Origin: Aquitalea aquatica
GTDB taxonomy: Bacteria > Pseudomonadota > Gammaproteobacteria > Burkholderiales > Chromobacteriaceae
Assembly (NCBI RefSeq): GCF_013911085.1
Contig: NZ_JACERN010000014.1
Coordinates: forward strand, 1 to 64,000
Direction of reading: 5' to 3'
Length of the DNA: 64,000 nucleotides
Within the stretch, counting starts at the first letter, position 1. Every line of letters starts with the position of its first letter. Position numbers and translations under genes: made by a program. The notes under the pieces are model-generated. The model was not told the origin of the DNA. It made no database searches and saw only the letters and a list, made by a program, of their open reading frames with translations. Below are positions 55,774-64,000 of the stretch, piece after piece.

Positions 55774-57606
55774 ATGGATTGGTTCTGGCGCGTATATACC
55801 CTGGTCGAAAAAACCTTCTTCAATACACTGACCAGGAAATTGTGCAGTTTCTTTTGTTTGAGCCTGTTCCAGTTGATCATGCTGGCTTATTCCTACCTGG
55901 TGTTGACCGATATTCGTGGCCAACTGAATAACCCGGCGGTTCCCGGCACGGTTTCCGCGCACATCCTATCCAGTATCGACAGTGCCATTTTCTGGGGTGG
56001 CTGCTTGTGGCTGCTGGGTTTGGCTTTCACCTGCTTTATGGTCTGGTATCTGCGCTATCTCATCGTGCGCCCGCTAAAAATGATTATCGGCATTTTTAAT
56101 GAGATTGGTGCTGGCGAGGGTGATCTATCGCGTGATATTCCAGCCATCACTTATGACGAAATTCGCGATGTCTCGGTTTCCTATAACCGCTTCCAGCTGA
56201 AAATGCGTGAAATCATCAGCAATGTGCGGCTGATGACCGTGCGTATTGCCATGGACTCGGCCCGTACCCGCAAGAATGTGAGTGAATCCTTGGGTAGTGC
56301 CGTGCGACAGGATGAATTTGCCACTCGCGTACGTGATGCCAGCGATCAGACCACCACGGGTATCAATCAGGTAACCGGCCAGACGCAAAGCATTTCCGTG
56401 TCCACGCTTTCTAATCTGGATGTCGCCCGCGAATCATATGATGAGCTGAAAACGGTTGCCGACCGCATATACGACATCAGCCAGAAAGTGAGCCACTTCA
56501 ACGAAACGGTGGAAGACCTGAGTCAGCGTTCGGCCAGCATCAAGACTATTGTCGATCTGATCAAGGATATTTCCGATCAGACCAATCTGCTGGCGCTAAA
56601 TGCGGCGATCGAGGCGGCCCGTGCGGGCGAAAGCGGTCGCGGTTTTGCAGTTGTGGCTGATGAAGTGCGCAAGCTGGCGGAAAAGGTGAAAAAGGCCACC
56701 GACGAAATCTCCAGCAATATCGATGGCATGCTGGGACTGGTGTCGGACACCCAGGTGGAAACCAATGAAATCACGGCCGGCACCCATCAGGCCCGCGAAG
56801 TCGTATCGCGTGCCTCGCAACACTTTGGTCGCATGATGGGTGATTTTGAATCCACCGCCAGCAGCCTGACGCAAATCGCCGGCACCATGGAAGATTTTGC
56901 TGAAACCAATCGGCAGGTAAACCGGCATGTGTCGGAAATTCATGACTTGGGGCAGCAGGTAACTGAACGCCTCAATCACACCGAACAGGTGGCCGATGAA
57001 TTATCCGGTGTGGCCGAGCAGGTTCAGGAAATGGTATCGCGCTTCGTGATTGGTGAGGGCGAATTTGACCGCATGATCGGCTTGGTACGTGGCATGCGCG
57101 ACCAGTTGCAGGGAGTGTTGCAGCAACAGCAAAAGTCCGGCATCAATGTATTCGATCAGCGTTATCAACTGATCCCCGGCAGCCAGCCAAGCAAATACCA
57201 TACGGCCTATGACGAGAAGCTGGCCGGCTTGGTGCAAGTACATTACGACGGTCTGGTGCGTGATGTGGTGGGCGGGCGATTCTGCTTGCTGGTAGACAGT
57301 AATGGTTATGCGCCTACCCATAACAGCTGGTATAGCCAGCCACTGACGGGCGACGAGCAAAAAGATTTGGTGAATAGTCGCGACAAGCGTATTTTTGCCG
57401 ATCCTGCAGGCCTCAAGTCGGCCCGCAATACCGAACCCTTCCTGCTGCATACCTATATGCGTGATACCGGAGAAATCCTGTCCGAGCTGACGCTGCCGGT
57501 GTTTCTGGATGGCCGACACTGGGGGGCGTTACGCCTGGGCTTTGATCCTGGAAGTCTGCTGGAGGCGGCAGGCCTGGATAATAAAGGCCGCGGCGGAAGA
57601 AAATAA
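55774..57606 (+). CDS. methyl-accepting chemotaxis protein with C-terminal sensor domain
   Basis: 610 residues. Two membrane helices (about 30-48 and 72-92) enclose a very short periplasmic loop of ~24 residues, so ligand sensing outside is unlikely. The signalling region holds [20 protein letters not shown] then [18 protein letters not shown]. The last ~150 residues (about 455-605) form an extra domain with [31 protein letters not shown] and [11 protein letters not shown], Cache-like in shape but cytosolic. The receptor therefore probably senses an internal signal. Confidence 0.85.
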   Translation: MDWFWRVYTLVEKTFFNTLTRKLCSFFCLSLFQLIMLAYSYLVLTDIRGQLNNPAVPGTVSAHILSSIDSAIFWGGCLWLLGLAFTCFMVWYLRYLIVRPLKMIIGIFNEIGAGEGDLSRDIPAITYDEIRDVSVSYNRFQLKMREIISNVRLMTVRIAMDSARTRKNVSESLGSAVRQDEFATRVRDASDQTTTGINQVTGQTQSISVSTLSNLDVARESYDELKTVADRIYDISQKVSHFNETVEDLSQRSASIKTIVDLIKDISDQTNLLALNAAIEAARAGESGRGFAVVADEVRKLAEKVKKATDEISSNIDGMLGLVSDTQVETNEITAGTHQAREVVSRASQHFGRMMGDFESTASSLTQIAGTMEDFAETNRQVNRHVSEIHDLGQQVTERLNHTEQVADELSGVAEQVQEMVSRFVIGEGEFDRMIGLVRGMRDQLQGVLQQQQKSGINVFDQRYQLIPGSQPSKYHTAYDEKLAGLVQVHYDGLVRDVVGGRFCLLVDSNGYAPTHNSWYSQPLTGDEQKDLVNSRDKRIFADPAGLKSARNTEPFLLHTYMRDTGEILSELTLPVFLDGRHWGALRLGFDPGSLLEAAGLDNKGRGGRK

Positions 57607-57652
57607 AAAAGAGGCCAGATGGCCTCTTTTTTATTGGGATGTGTTTGAAACG

Positions 57653-58114
57653 TTAATCCAGTTGCGATGTGCAGCAAGGGCAGCGGCTGGCTTTCTCCGG
57701 TACGCTGGACAGGCAGTAACGGCATTCCTTGGTGGCTGCCGCAGGGGCTGCTTCAACCGGCGTCTCGCGCTTCAGCTTGTTGATGGCTTTCACCAGCATG
57801 AAGATGGCGAAGGCAACAATGGTGAAGCTCACCAGCGAATTGATAAACAGGCCGATATTCATCGTCACGGCACCCGCCTGCTTGGCGGCTGCCACCGAAG
57901 CGTAAGGCCCAGCCTGTTTGGCGCCTTCCTTCAGTACGAAGAACAGGTTGGCAAAATCGACGTTGCCGATCAGTAGACCGATGGGGGGCATGATGACATC
58001 GTCGACCAGTGATTTGACGATGGAACCGAACGCACCGCCAATGACCACACCGACGGCCAGATCGATGACATTGCCTTTAACAGCAAATTCCTTGAATTCC
58101 TTCAGAATGGACAT
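57653..58114 (-). CDS. mscL: large-conductance mechanosensitive channel with zinc-ribbon tail
   Basis: 153 residues. The first ~125 are Msc[21 protein letters not shown], then [20 protein letters not shown] (gate-lining helix) and [14 protein letters not shown]. The C-terminal [20 protein letters not shown] adds CxxC-x10-CxxC, a zinc ribbon absent from E. coli MscL. The pentamer opens under membrane tension on hypo-osmotic shock. It is transcribed convergently with the chemoreceptor gene. Confidence 0.9.
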   Translation of the reverse strand: MSILKEFKEFAVKGNVIDLAVGVVIGGAFGSIVKSLVDDVIMPPIGLLIGNVDFANLFFVLKEGAKQAGPYASVAAAKQAGAVTMNIGLFINSLVSFTIVAFAIFMLVKAINKLKRETPVEAAPAAATKECRYCLSSVPEKASRCPCCTSQLD

Positions 58115-58255
58115 GGCTGATCCTATGGTTATTGTTTAATACAGAGTTAATTGACGCTTATTTTAACACGAATAAACCGCTGCGATAGCCAGACAATTCT
58201 TTGCGTGAAGCAGAGCTTTTGTCAAAAGGGAAAGGTGGGAATGAATCAAATGCAA

Positions 58256-58283
58256 AAAGCCCGCTATCAAAGCGGGCTTTTAT
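58256..58283 (-). terminator. terminator of the tRNA-Asn cluster
   Basis: AAAAGCCCGCT-atcaa-AGCGGGCTTTT, placed just past the last tRNA on the minus strand. Confidence 0.75.
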
Positions 58284-58284
58284 C

Positions 58285-58360
58285 TGGCTCCCCGAGCAGG
58301 GCTCGAACCTGCGACCTGCGGATTAACAGTCCGTCGCTCTACCAACTGAGCTATCAGGGA
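58285..58360 (-). tRNA. tRNA-Asn(GTT), third copy in transcript order
   Basis: 76 nt including an encoded CCA. TCCCTGA/TCGGGGA acceptor, D arm GCTC..GAGC, anticodon loop CTGTTAA (anticodon GTT), T arm with GGTTCGAGCC. Identical to the two copies at 58386 and 58495. Confidence 0.95.
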
Positions 58361-58385
58361 ATAAACTGGCTTGGCATTGTGGGGG

Positions 58386-58461
58386 TGGCTCCCCGAGCAG
58401 GGCTCGAACCTGCGACCTGCGGATTAACAGTCCGTCGCTCTACCAACTGAGCTATCAGGGA
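58386..58461 (-). tRNA. tRNA-Asn(GTT), second copy
   Basis: Identical sequence to the neighbours, CCA encoded, 25 bp from the third copy. Confidence 0.95.
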
Positions 58462-58494
58462 ATAACCGGCAATGCACAACAAATTGTAGGGTCT

Positions 58495-58570
58495 TGGCTC
58501 CCCGAGCAGGGCTCGAACCTGCGACCTGCGGATTAACAGTCCGTCGCTCTACCAACTGAGCTATCAGGGA
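58495..58570 (-). tRNA. tRNA-Asn(GTT), first copy
   Basis: Identical sequence to the two downstream copies, CCA encoded, 33 bp from the second; nearest to the promoter at 58589-58617. Confidence 0.95.
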
Positions 58571-58588
58571 ACATCCAAGAGAGTGCGA

Positions 58589-58617
58589 ACTATACCGATG
58601 GTAATCAGGCCTGTCAA
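58589..58617 (-). promoter_or_regulatory. tRNA-Asn cluster promoter
   Basis: TTGACA (58612-58617), 17-bp spacer and TATAGT (58589-58594) on the minus strand, ~19 bp before the first tRNA: a near-consensus sigma70 promoter. Confidence 0.85.
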
Positions 58618-58800
58618 CGCTTTGCCCATGGAAAATGGCAGCTTTTTAAACACCTGAAGACGGTGTGTTGACTAAGTACATGAGCCGAAAAGAATATCAC
58701 TGCAGCATGCAGGCCAGGTGCGTAGTGGTGCTGGCAGGAAGGAGCTGAAAAAAGTAAAATTCTTGACTAATTTAGTGTGCTTAATCACAGGTATCGCAAC

Positions 58801-59829
58801 ATGAAGCAGCCGTGGCAGTCGTGGGTAGACAAAAATCAGGGACAGATCGATCCGCAAGGGCGGCTGTCATTTTCCGATTTTCTGGCACAAGTCACTGCCG
58901 TGCGTAGCGGCAACGCGCTTGCGCTGCTGGATAACCTGGGAATCATCCGGGTAGCAGGCGACGATGCGCAAACCTTTTTGCAGGGGCAGTTTTCCGCCGA
59001 TATCCGGGAGGTTTCTGCGGGACGTGCGCAATTCAGTACCTACTCCACCGCCAAGGGCCGCATGCTGGCCAGCTTTCTTATCTGGCAGTGTGAAGATAGC
59101 TATTATCTGTTGCTGTCGGCAGATATTGCCGCTGCAATTGCCAAGCGCCTGACCATGTTTGTCATGCGTTCCAAAGTGAAAGTAACCTTGCTGGATACAC
59201 CAGAGGTGCAAGTGGCTGGTTTGCGCGGTGCAGCACTTCAGCAAAAACTGGAAACGCATTTTGCGACAGAGCAAGCGCTACCACTTGCGGTCATTCAGCA
59301 TGGGGGGGATGTCGCGATTGCCTTGCCGGAGGGGGGGTATATTGTGTATCCGGCGGTTGATTCGCCATTGCCCGCATTGCTGCAGGAGGTGGATGCAGTC
59401 GCCGTATCTGCCGCCGCCTGGGCTATTCGTGATATCGATGCCGGGATTGCCTGGATAACGCAGGCCACCCAGGAGCAGTTTGTGCCGCAAATGGCAAATA
59501 TGGAAATAATCGGTGCCGTCAGCTTTAAAAAGGGCTGTTATCCTGGCCAGGAAATTGTGGCGCGTACCCAGTACCTAGGGAAGCTGAAACGACGCTTATT
59601 CAAGGTGCGTCTGGCCCAATTTGCCGTGGTAGGCCACAAGTTATTCAGTCCGGAACTCCCTGACCAGTCTATTGGTATGGTGGCAGCAATTTGTCAGGTG
59701 GGAGGCTGCGAGTATGAGGCTTTGGTCGTGGTACAGGCGGCATGCTGGGATAAGGGTATTTATCTGGAAACCGAATATATCAATGCGCTGGAGCCGCTGG
59801 CTTTGCCATATCTTACTCAGGATGAGTAA
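58801..59829 (+). CDS. ygfZ: YgfZ family folate-binding Fe-S maintenance protein
   Basis: 342 residues. The family signature KKGCYPGQEIVARTQYLG occurs near residue 243, with the conserved Cys. The N-terminal part (FLQGQFSADIREVSAGRAQF then STYSTAKGRMLASFLIWQ) is a GcvT-like fold. YgfZ helps repair or build certain Fe-S enzymes such as MiaB, using folate. The start at 58801 matches the family; a frame of 8 more codons upstream has no ribosome site. Confidence 0.85.
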   Translation: MKQPWQSWVDKNQGQIDPQGRLSFSDFLAQVTAVRSGNALALLDNLGIIRVAGDDAQTFLQGQFSADIREVSAGRAQFSTYSTAKGRMLASFLIWQCEDSYYLLLSADIAAAIAKRLTMFVMRSKVKVTLLDTPEVQVAGLRGAALQQKLETHFATEQALPLAVIQHGGDVAIALPEGGYIVYPAVDSPLPALLQEVDAVAVSAAAWAIRDIDAGIAWITQATQEQFVPQMANMEIIGAVSFKKGCYPGQEIVARTQYLGKLKRRLFKVRLAQFAVVGHKLFSPELPDQSIGMVAAICQVGGCEYEALVVVQAACWDKGIYLETEYINALEPLALPYLTQDE

Positions 59830-59936
59830 ACTATTGCTTTGTTTACCGAAATTTAACCTCATTGCCTTGACGAATTGATAGGCTTTTGGCTAAATTGAAT
59901 CAGTGGTTCTCCAACTGAATAATCAAGGGCGGCAAA

Positions 59937-60245
59937 ATGGATATTAGCAATCTCAGCTTTACTGAACTGGTAGCATTGAAAAGCGACGTTGAAAACGAAA
60001 TCAAGCGTCGCGAATCCGAAGAAAAATCCAAGGCTAAAAAGCAGATCATCGAACTGGCAAAGGCTTATGGTCTGAGCGTGGAAGAGGTTCTGGGCAAGGT
60101 GGGTGCTGTTGTGCGCAAGCCGGTTGAAGCCAAGTATCGTCATCCGGAAAGTGCAGAACTGACCTGGACTGGTCGTGGTCGCAAGCCGGTTTGGGTTCAG
60201 GAACTGCTAGCCGCTGGCAAAACGCTTGAAGATCTTGCTATCTGA
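59937..60245 (+). CDS. H-NS-family nucleoid protein
   Basis: 102 residues. Coiled-coil N-terminus (FTELVALKSDVENEIKRRES) and a C-terminal AT-hook-like DNA-binding part (AKYRHPESAELTWTGRGRKP then VWVQ) of the betaproteobacterial H-NS/Bv3F type. Binds AT-rich DNA and silences foreign genes, which is relevant for the AT-rich prophage morons. It is followed by a terminator at 60273. Confidence 0.85.
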   Translation: MDISNLSFTELVALKSDVENEIKRRESEEKSKAKKQIIELAKAYGLSVEEVLGKVGAVVRKPVEAKYRHPESAELTWTGRGRKPVWVQELLAAGKTLEDLAI

Positions 60246-60272
60246 TGTGACACTGTCTTCCCAGTGCCTGAC

Positions 60273-60299
60273 AAAAAGCGCCTGCACGGGCGCTTTTTG
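60273..60299 (+). terminator. terminator after the H-NS-family gene
   Basis: AAAAAGCGCC-tgcacg-GGCGCTTTTT, symmetric. Confidence 0.8.
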
Positions 60300-60418
60300 T
60301 TTTGTAGCGTAAGTTCTTCTTGCTGATTTGCCGGCTTGTATAAATACTGATATGGCCGACTAGTGCAAGCTCCGGGTTCGCCCTGATCCCGTCACGATGA
60401 CAGACTGAAAGTTACGCC

Positions 60419-62143
60419 ATGTTGGACTTTTTCTCCCGAGGCTCAAAGAACAAGTCAGACCCTTTGGCCAATGCTGCGGCAGCCAAAACCTACGCCAATA
60501 CTCTGAAACAAGAGTATGGCGCGGCTGCGCACGAGAGAATTACCGAGATGCTGGCCGAGGTAAATCTGCTATCTCCCCATGTGACGGCAGATTTGCTGGA
60601 TGCAGTGTTGACGCTTAATCTGGAAATCCAGCCACTGCATGAAAACCTGTGTACGCAATATTTCATGAATGCCCGTATGCCCAAGGTACTGGAAGGGCAG
60701 TTGCGCTCGCAGATACTGGCGTATGGAAAGCAGTTTCTCGAGTTTTATCAGCGTGCCTTGTCTATTGATACCGACATGCAGCAAGAAGAGCGGGTGCGTG
60801 CCATGCTGCCATTGGTATTGGTGCGCATGATGCATTTTTTTGGCGAGTTTGCCCGCTGGCAATATCTGCGGCACTTCAGCCCAGATGATGTTTTCTGGTT
60901 GAATGTAAACCAGCTTTATCGTTTGGCAGAGCAGCGGCGTATTGACTCCACTCCAGTCTTTTTATTCGGGGAAGACAGTCCGGGTACGACGGTGCAGGAT
61001 CAATATCTCATCATGCTGATGTTGTCATTGTTAAGTAGTGGCAATCTCAGCCTGAGGCAATTCAATTTTTCTTATCAGCTGCTGTGCGTCGTTTCCAACC
61101 GCATGTCCCTACATCCAGAATATAGTGACGATGCCAGCTTTGCCGTGACTCTGGCGGAAGCCAAGCCTGCTGCGCGTGCGAATCCTGGCTTTGTCAGTGA
61201 GTCTGCCCGGTTCTGGAGTACAGCCAATATGGTGGAAATCATCCATAGCTGGGCCACGGTGATGGAGGGGGGGCGCGTGCCACCAGAGCTCAAGCCATGG
61301 ATCGAGCCAGGTATTGATGCTGGTTTGCTGCACATGCTGTGTCGTGAATGGTCTGCCAAGCAGATGCGTTTCGAGCGCGCTGAGCGCGTTGCCGTGACAA
61401 ACCGCAATCTGGAAGTGGCACATCGCCTGTCAACCCTGCACCGACTGATTCGCCTGCCGGACGAGGCCAGCCAGACACAGGCACGGCATGCGGATACAGA
61501 CAGCTTTGATGACGCTGCCAATATCCGTATCTATGGTTTTGTGACTAGCCGCAAGCGCGACCGCAGTACTCTGGCGCTGGCTCCGCTTGCCATGTCGGGC
61601 GATACCGCGTCAGCCTCGCCGTCTTTGCGTGAAGAGTTCCTGCGCTGGTCGGTCGAGAATGTCAGCCAGAGCGGGCTTGGGGTGACGCTGGACTCTCTGG
61701 GTAATGAATGGGTCACGCTGGGTAGTCTGGTGGGCTATCGTGATGTCGATAGCGCCAGCTGGAGCCTGGGCTTGGTGCGGCGGGTCAAGCGGGCTAATCA
61801 GCGGGAGCGCATCTACCTGGGAGTGGAAACCCTGTGCACCCGCCCGGTCGCGGCCTCCATCCGTCCCACCGACAGTAAGCTGATCGACCCCACCTTGCCA
61901 CCAGACATGGTGTGGCTGGCTGGGCATATCGCCTTGTTTGTACCGTTTGACCGTGGCGGGCGGCGTATTAATGCGCTGATCATGCCAATCTCGGTGTATA
62001 CCCTAGGCCGGCAGTACTATATGACGGCACGCGGCAAGCATTTTCAGATAGCTTTGGGTAAAGTTCTGGAAAAGGGAAGTGACTGGTGTCTGGCGGAAAT
62101 AGAGCTGGTGAAGGCGCTGGACAAGTTGCCGCTGGCCATGTGA
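60419..62143 (+). CDS. large protein of unknown role with PilZ-like C-terminus
   Basis: 574 residues, no signal peptide or membrane segment. The first ~350 are helical (MLDFFSRGSKNKSDPLANAA start) and unknown to me. From about 400, EEFLRWSVENVSQSGLGVTL then GNEWVTLGSLVGYRD, WSLGLVRRVKRANQRERIYL and GVETL read as a PilZ-like beta barrel (the NxSxxG element), though the N-terminal RxxxR of c-di-GMP-binding PilZ is not clear. Similar proteins occur in Neisseriales and Burkholderiales. A c-di-GMP role is only a possibility. Confidence 0.6.
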   Translation: MLDFFSRGSKNKSDPLANAAAAKTYANTLKQEYGAAAHERITEMLAEVNLLSPHVTADLLDAVLTLNLEIQPLHENLCTQYFMNARMPKVLEGQLRSQILAYGKQFLEFYQRALSIDTDMQQEERVRAMLPLVLVRMMHFFGEFARWQYLRHFSPDDVFWLNVNQLYRLAEQRRIDSTPVFLFGEDSPGTTVQDQYLIMLMLSLLSSGNLSLRQFNFSYQLLCVVSNRMSLHPEYSDDASFAVTLAEAKPAARANPGFVSESARFWSTANMVEIIHSWATVMEGGRVPPELKPWIEPGIDAGLLHMLCREWSAKQMRFERAERVAVTNRNLEVAHRLSTLHRLIRLPDEASQTQARHADTDSFDDAANIRIYGFVTSRKRDRSTLALAPLAMSGDTASASPSLREEFLRWSVENVSQSGLGVTLDSLGNEWVTLGSLVGYRDVDSASWSLGLVRRVKRANQRERIYLGVETLCTRPVAASIRPTDSKLIDPTLPPDMVWLAGHIALFVPFDRGGRRINALIMPISVYTLGRQYYMTARGKHFQIALGKVLEKGSDWCLAEIELVKALDKLPLAM

Positions 62144-62171
62144 GCAGAGTGAGCAGATGCTGCGGGAAATG

Positions 62172-62201
62172 AAAAAGCCGGAATCGCGATTCCGGCTTTT
62201 T
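62172..62201. terminator. 30-bp perfect palindrome, bidirectional terminator
   Basis: AAAAAGCCGGAATCG/CGATTCCGGCTTTTT between the convergent PilZ-like and carboxypeptidase genes. Confidence 0.85.
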
Positions 62202-62217
62202 GTTTGCTGCGAGGAGA

Positions 62218-63345
62218 TCAGCGCAGTTCGTTGATCACCGCGTAGATTGGTGTCAGGGCCGCTTCGCCCATGCGCAGGCTGCGCTGGCCATTCCAGCCAT
62301 AGTCGTCGTCGGGCAGGTTGGCATTGTCCTTGAATGGCATTTCCAGAGTAAAGGCCAGGCACTTGAAGTTTTCACCAACCCAGTTGGTGGCCAGGCTCAG
62401 ATTGGCCGAGCCCGGGGCATCCTTGTCATAGCCGAATTCATCCTGGAAGTCCGGATTGGCCACCATCAGGTAGTGTTTGAACTTGTCTTCCAGCTGGCGG
62501 ATGCGTTCGTCGTAGGACGGAACACCTTCTGTTCCCGCTACAAAGACATAGGGCAGCTTTTCGTCGCCGTGGATGTCGAGGAACAGGTCAACACCAGTCT
62601 CCAGCATCTTATTACGTACGACCAGTACTTCCGGACTGGTTTCTTGCGACGGTGACAGCCATTCGCGATTGAGATTGGCACCGGCGGCATTGGTGCGCAG
62701 ATTACCCAGGATGGAGCCATCCGGGTTCATGTTTGGCACCACGTAGAAGGTGGCTTTATCCAGCAGGGCGCGCGAAGTGGCGTCCAGCGGATCGAGCAGA
62801 CGGTTCAGGAAACCTTCGACAAACCACTCGGCCATGGTTTCGCCGGGGTGTTGGCGGGCGGTGACCCAGATTTTCAGATCAGACTCGACTTCATGACCAA
62901 TGGTCAGCAAATTGATGTCGCGGCCCTGTACGGTAAAGCCCAGATCATGAATCTGGCACAGGCCCGATCCTTGCGCCTGCCCCAGCAGATTCAGGTGCTG
63001 CTCATGGGAGTAGGGCTCGAAGTAGGCGTAATACACGCTATTGGCCAGTGGCACGTGTTCAACCGTCATGGTCTGGCCATCAAAATGAGCCGGCACACGG
63101 AACCAGTTGATACGGTCGTAGGATGCCATCAGCTCGTAATCAGTCCATCCTTCCGGATAGGCGCATTCGCCAGCATTGAGAAAGTGCAGCGTACATGCCT
63201 GATAGGCGGCACCTTGCAGCCGGAAATAAAACCATTGAGCAAAGTCCGAGGCATTGTCATGTGGAATCCGCAGCTGGATGTCGTCGAAACTTTCCATGGA
63301 AACGATTTCGATGCTGCCTGCGTCAAAGTTGCTGCTGATTTTCAT
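62218..63345 (-). CDS. M14 family zinc carboxypeptidase (cytosolic type)
   Basis: 375 residues. N-terminal beta domain (about 1-130, FAQWFYFRLQGAAYQACTLH) followed by the M14 core: zinc ligands in ARQHPGETMAEWFVEGFL and FLDIHGDE, substrate-binding NMNPDGS and LNREW, and the catalytic Glu in FTLEMPFKDN. The layout matches cytosolic carboxypeptidase-like (AGBL/CCP) proteins. The start at 63345 is the first methionine after the stop-rich region; no signal peptide, so the enzyme is cytosolic. The substrate is unknown. Confidence 0.9.
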   Translation of the reverse strand: MKISSNFDAGSIEIVSMESFDDIQLRIPHDNASDFAQWFYFRLQGAAYQACTLHFLNAGECAYPEGWTDYELMASYDRINWFRVPAHFDGQTMTVEHVPLANSVYYAYFEPYSHEQHLNLLGQAQGSGLCQIHDLGFTVQGRDINLLTIGHEVESDLKIWVTARQHPGETMAEWFVEGFLNRLLDPLDATSRALLDKATFYVVPNMNPDGSILGNLRTNAAGANLNREWLSPSQETSPEVLVVRNKMLETGVDLFLDIHGDEKLPYVFVAGTEGVPSYDERIRQLEDKFKHYLMVANPDFQDEFGYDKDAPGSANLSLATNWVGENFKCLAFTLEMPFKDNANLPDDDYGWNGQRSLRMGEAALTPIYAVINELR

Positions 63346-63424
63346 GCGTTGAACCTGTGGTCTTTGCTGGAACTCTAAAGGAATAATTGTAAACCTGCGC
63401 CGGCCTGCTTGCATCATGCAAAGC

Positions 63425-63452
63425 AAAAAACCCCGCCAAAGCGGGGTTTTTC
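63425..63452 (-). terminator. terminator after the phasin gene
   Basis: AAAAAACCCCGC-caaa-GCGGGGTTTTT. Confidence 0.75.
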
Positions 63453-63470
63453 AGTCAGCGTGGCCGTGAA

Positions 63471-64000
63471 TCAGGCGCGCTTGGTGGCAGTCTTTACTGC
63501 ATCGGCAGTGGCGCTGCTGGCAGCCTTGATGCTGCTGTCAGTGAATTCTGCAACTTGCTGGGCAGCTTTGCTGAAGCTGTTTACGGCAGCAGCGGCGGCA
63601 GCCAGCGAGGTCTTGACGGCGTTCAGTGCATTGTCGGAACCTGCCGGGGCGTTCTTGGCAGCACCTTCCAGTGCGGTGATCAGGTTCTTGTTGAAGCTGC
63701 CAAGGTTTTCTTCAGCCAGCTTGGACAGTTCGCTTTGTGCTGCGGATACGATTTCGTATACGTTGCGGGAGTTGGCAACGGCCTTGTCCACGGATTGGCT
63801 GGCCAGTTGGTTGAATTGGTTCAGGGCTTCCTGAGCATCACCGGCGCCGGCCAGAGCCTTGGCAACCTTGACGTTTTCTTCCAGGGTTTGCTTGGAAGCT
63901 TCCAGGTTCAGCTTGACCAGGCGCTCGGCGCTGTCCAGGGAGATCTGGGCTACGCGCAGGGCGGCTTCAAAGCCGGACAGGGAGATTTTGCTGAGTTGAT
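63471..64000 (-). CDS. phaP: phasin family protein, 5' end cut by window edge
   Basis: About 176 residues visible, no start in the window. The Ala/Ser/Val-rich amphipathic helices (LVKLNLEASKQTLEENVKVA, then QEALNQFNQLASQSVDKAVA) are those of phasins, which coat polyhydroxyalkanoate granules. The tail ends in SATADAVKTATKRA. It suggests that the host stores PHA, as many betaproteobacteria do. Confidence 0.85.
   Translation of the reverse strand, partial: QLSKISLSGFEAALRVAQISLDSAERLVKLNLEASKQTLEENVKVAKALAGAGDAQEALNQFNQLASQSVDKAVANSRNVYEIVSAAQSELSKLAEENLGSFNKNLITALEGAAKNAPAGSDNALNAVKTSLAAAAAAVNSFSKAAQQVAEFTDSSIKAASSATADAVKTATKRA

Noticed and set aside
58285-58570. tRNA-Asn triplet as a second attachment site
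   Set aside because: All three copies are complete and identical, with promoter and terminator; no integrase or foreign DNA beside them.
1-64000. CRISPR array or defence island
   Set aside because: No regularly spaced direct repeats with unique spacers; the only tandem array is coding (33058-33399). No cas, restriction or toxin-antitoxin pair recognised.

Overview
The window is mostly a temperate phage genome integrated in a high-GC betaproteobacterial chromosome, followed by about 19 kb of host DNA. The host looks like a member of the Neisseriales (Chromobacterium/Aquitalea/Vogesella type). I infer this from the short H-NS-family protein, the phasin, the chemoreceptors and the MscL with a zinc-ribbon tail, not from any ribosomal marker.

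Positions 1 to about 44,890 are a contractile-tail (myovirus-like) prophage whose left end lies outside the window. Late genes lie on the minus strand and run right to left. In transcription order they are: small and large terminase, DUF4055-type portal, scaffold, capsid, neck proteins, sheath, tube, tail-assembly chaperone with a canonical -1 frameshift site, tape measure, LysM-tail protein, hub, spike (gpV), gp25-like protein, gpJ-like protein and a tail fibre cut by the window edge. An accessory block at 8.08-12.25 kb sits between the tail chaperone/gp10-like genes and the tape-measure gene. It holds small membrane or exported proteins on the plus strand and two antirepressor-type genes (Rha-like and KilA-N). 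A third (Bro-N type) lies at 24.1 kb. All three are preceded by structured leaders with a terminator-like hairpin, a closed multi-branch fold and a segment complementary to the gene's own ribosome-binding region, resembling the C4 antisense-RNA immunity type.

The immunity switch is at 29.98-30.91 kb: a leftward Cro-like gene and a rightward LexA-like (S24) repressor around palindromes of the form ACACR-N2-TGTGW. The same palindromes recur at 32.01-32.05 kb over a sigma70-type promoter that starts a second rightward block. The leftward early genes encode replication-type proteins (DUF6475, DUF1376), RusA, a Dam methylase and an HNH nuclease. The rightward block encodes a hexapeptide-repeat protein, an HNH nuclease, a RecB-like nuclease with possible Fe-S cysteines, RecT, a protein with an FtsK-gamma-like DNA-binding end, an SMC/RecF-like ATPase, a PP-loop (PAPS reductase family) enzyme, an ASCH protein, a DUF4224 protein and a tyrosine integrase. 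The integrase is followed by the 3' part of a tRNA-Pro(GGG), which marks the attachment site.

From 45.3 kb the host chromosome carries: a PAS-containing chemoreceptor; a NarL-type regulator divergent from a FIST-domain protein and a hybrid histidine kinase, next to an ExaC-like aldehyde dehydrogenase and its DUF779 partner (an arrangement recalling the Pseudomonas ethanol-oxidation regulatory genes); a DUF1289 protein; a TPMT-like methyltransferase; a second chemoreceptor with a C-terminal sensor domain; MscL; three identical tandem tRNA-Asn genes with a strong promoter; YgfZ; an H-NS-family protein; a large PilZ-like protein of unknown role; a cytosolic M14 carboxypeptidase; and a phasin cut by the right edge.
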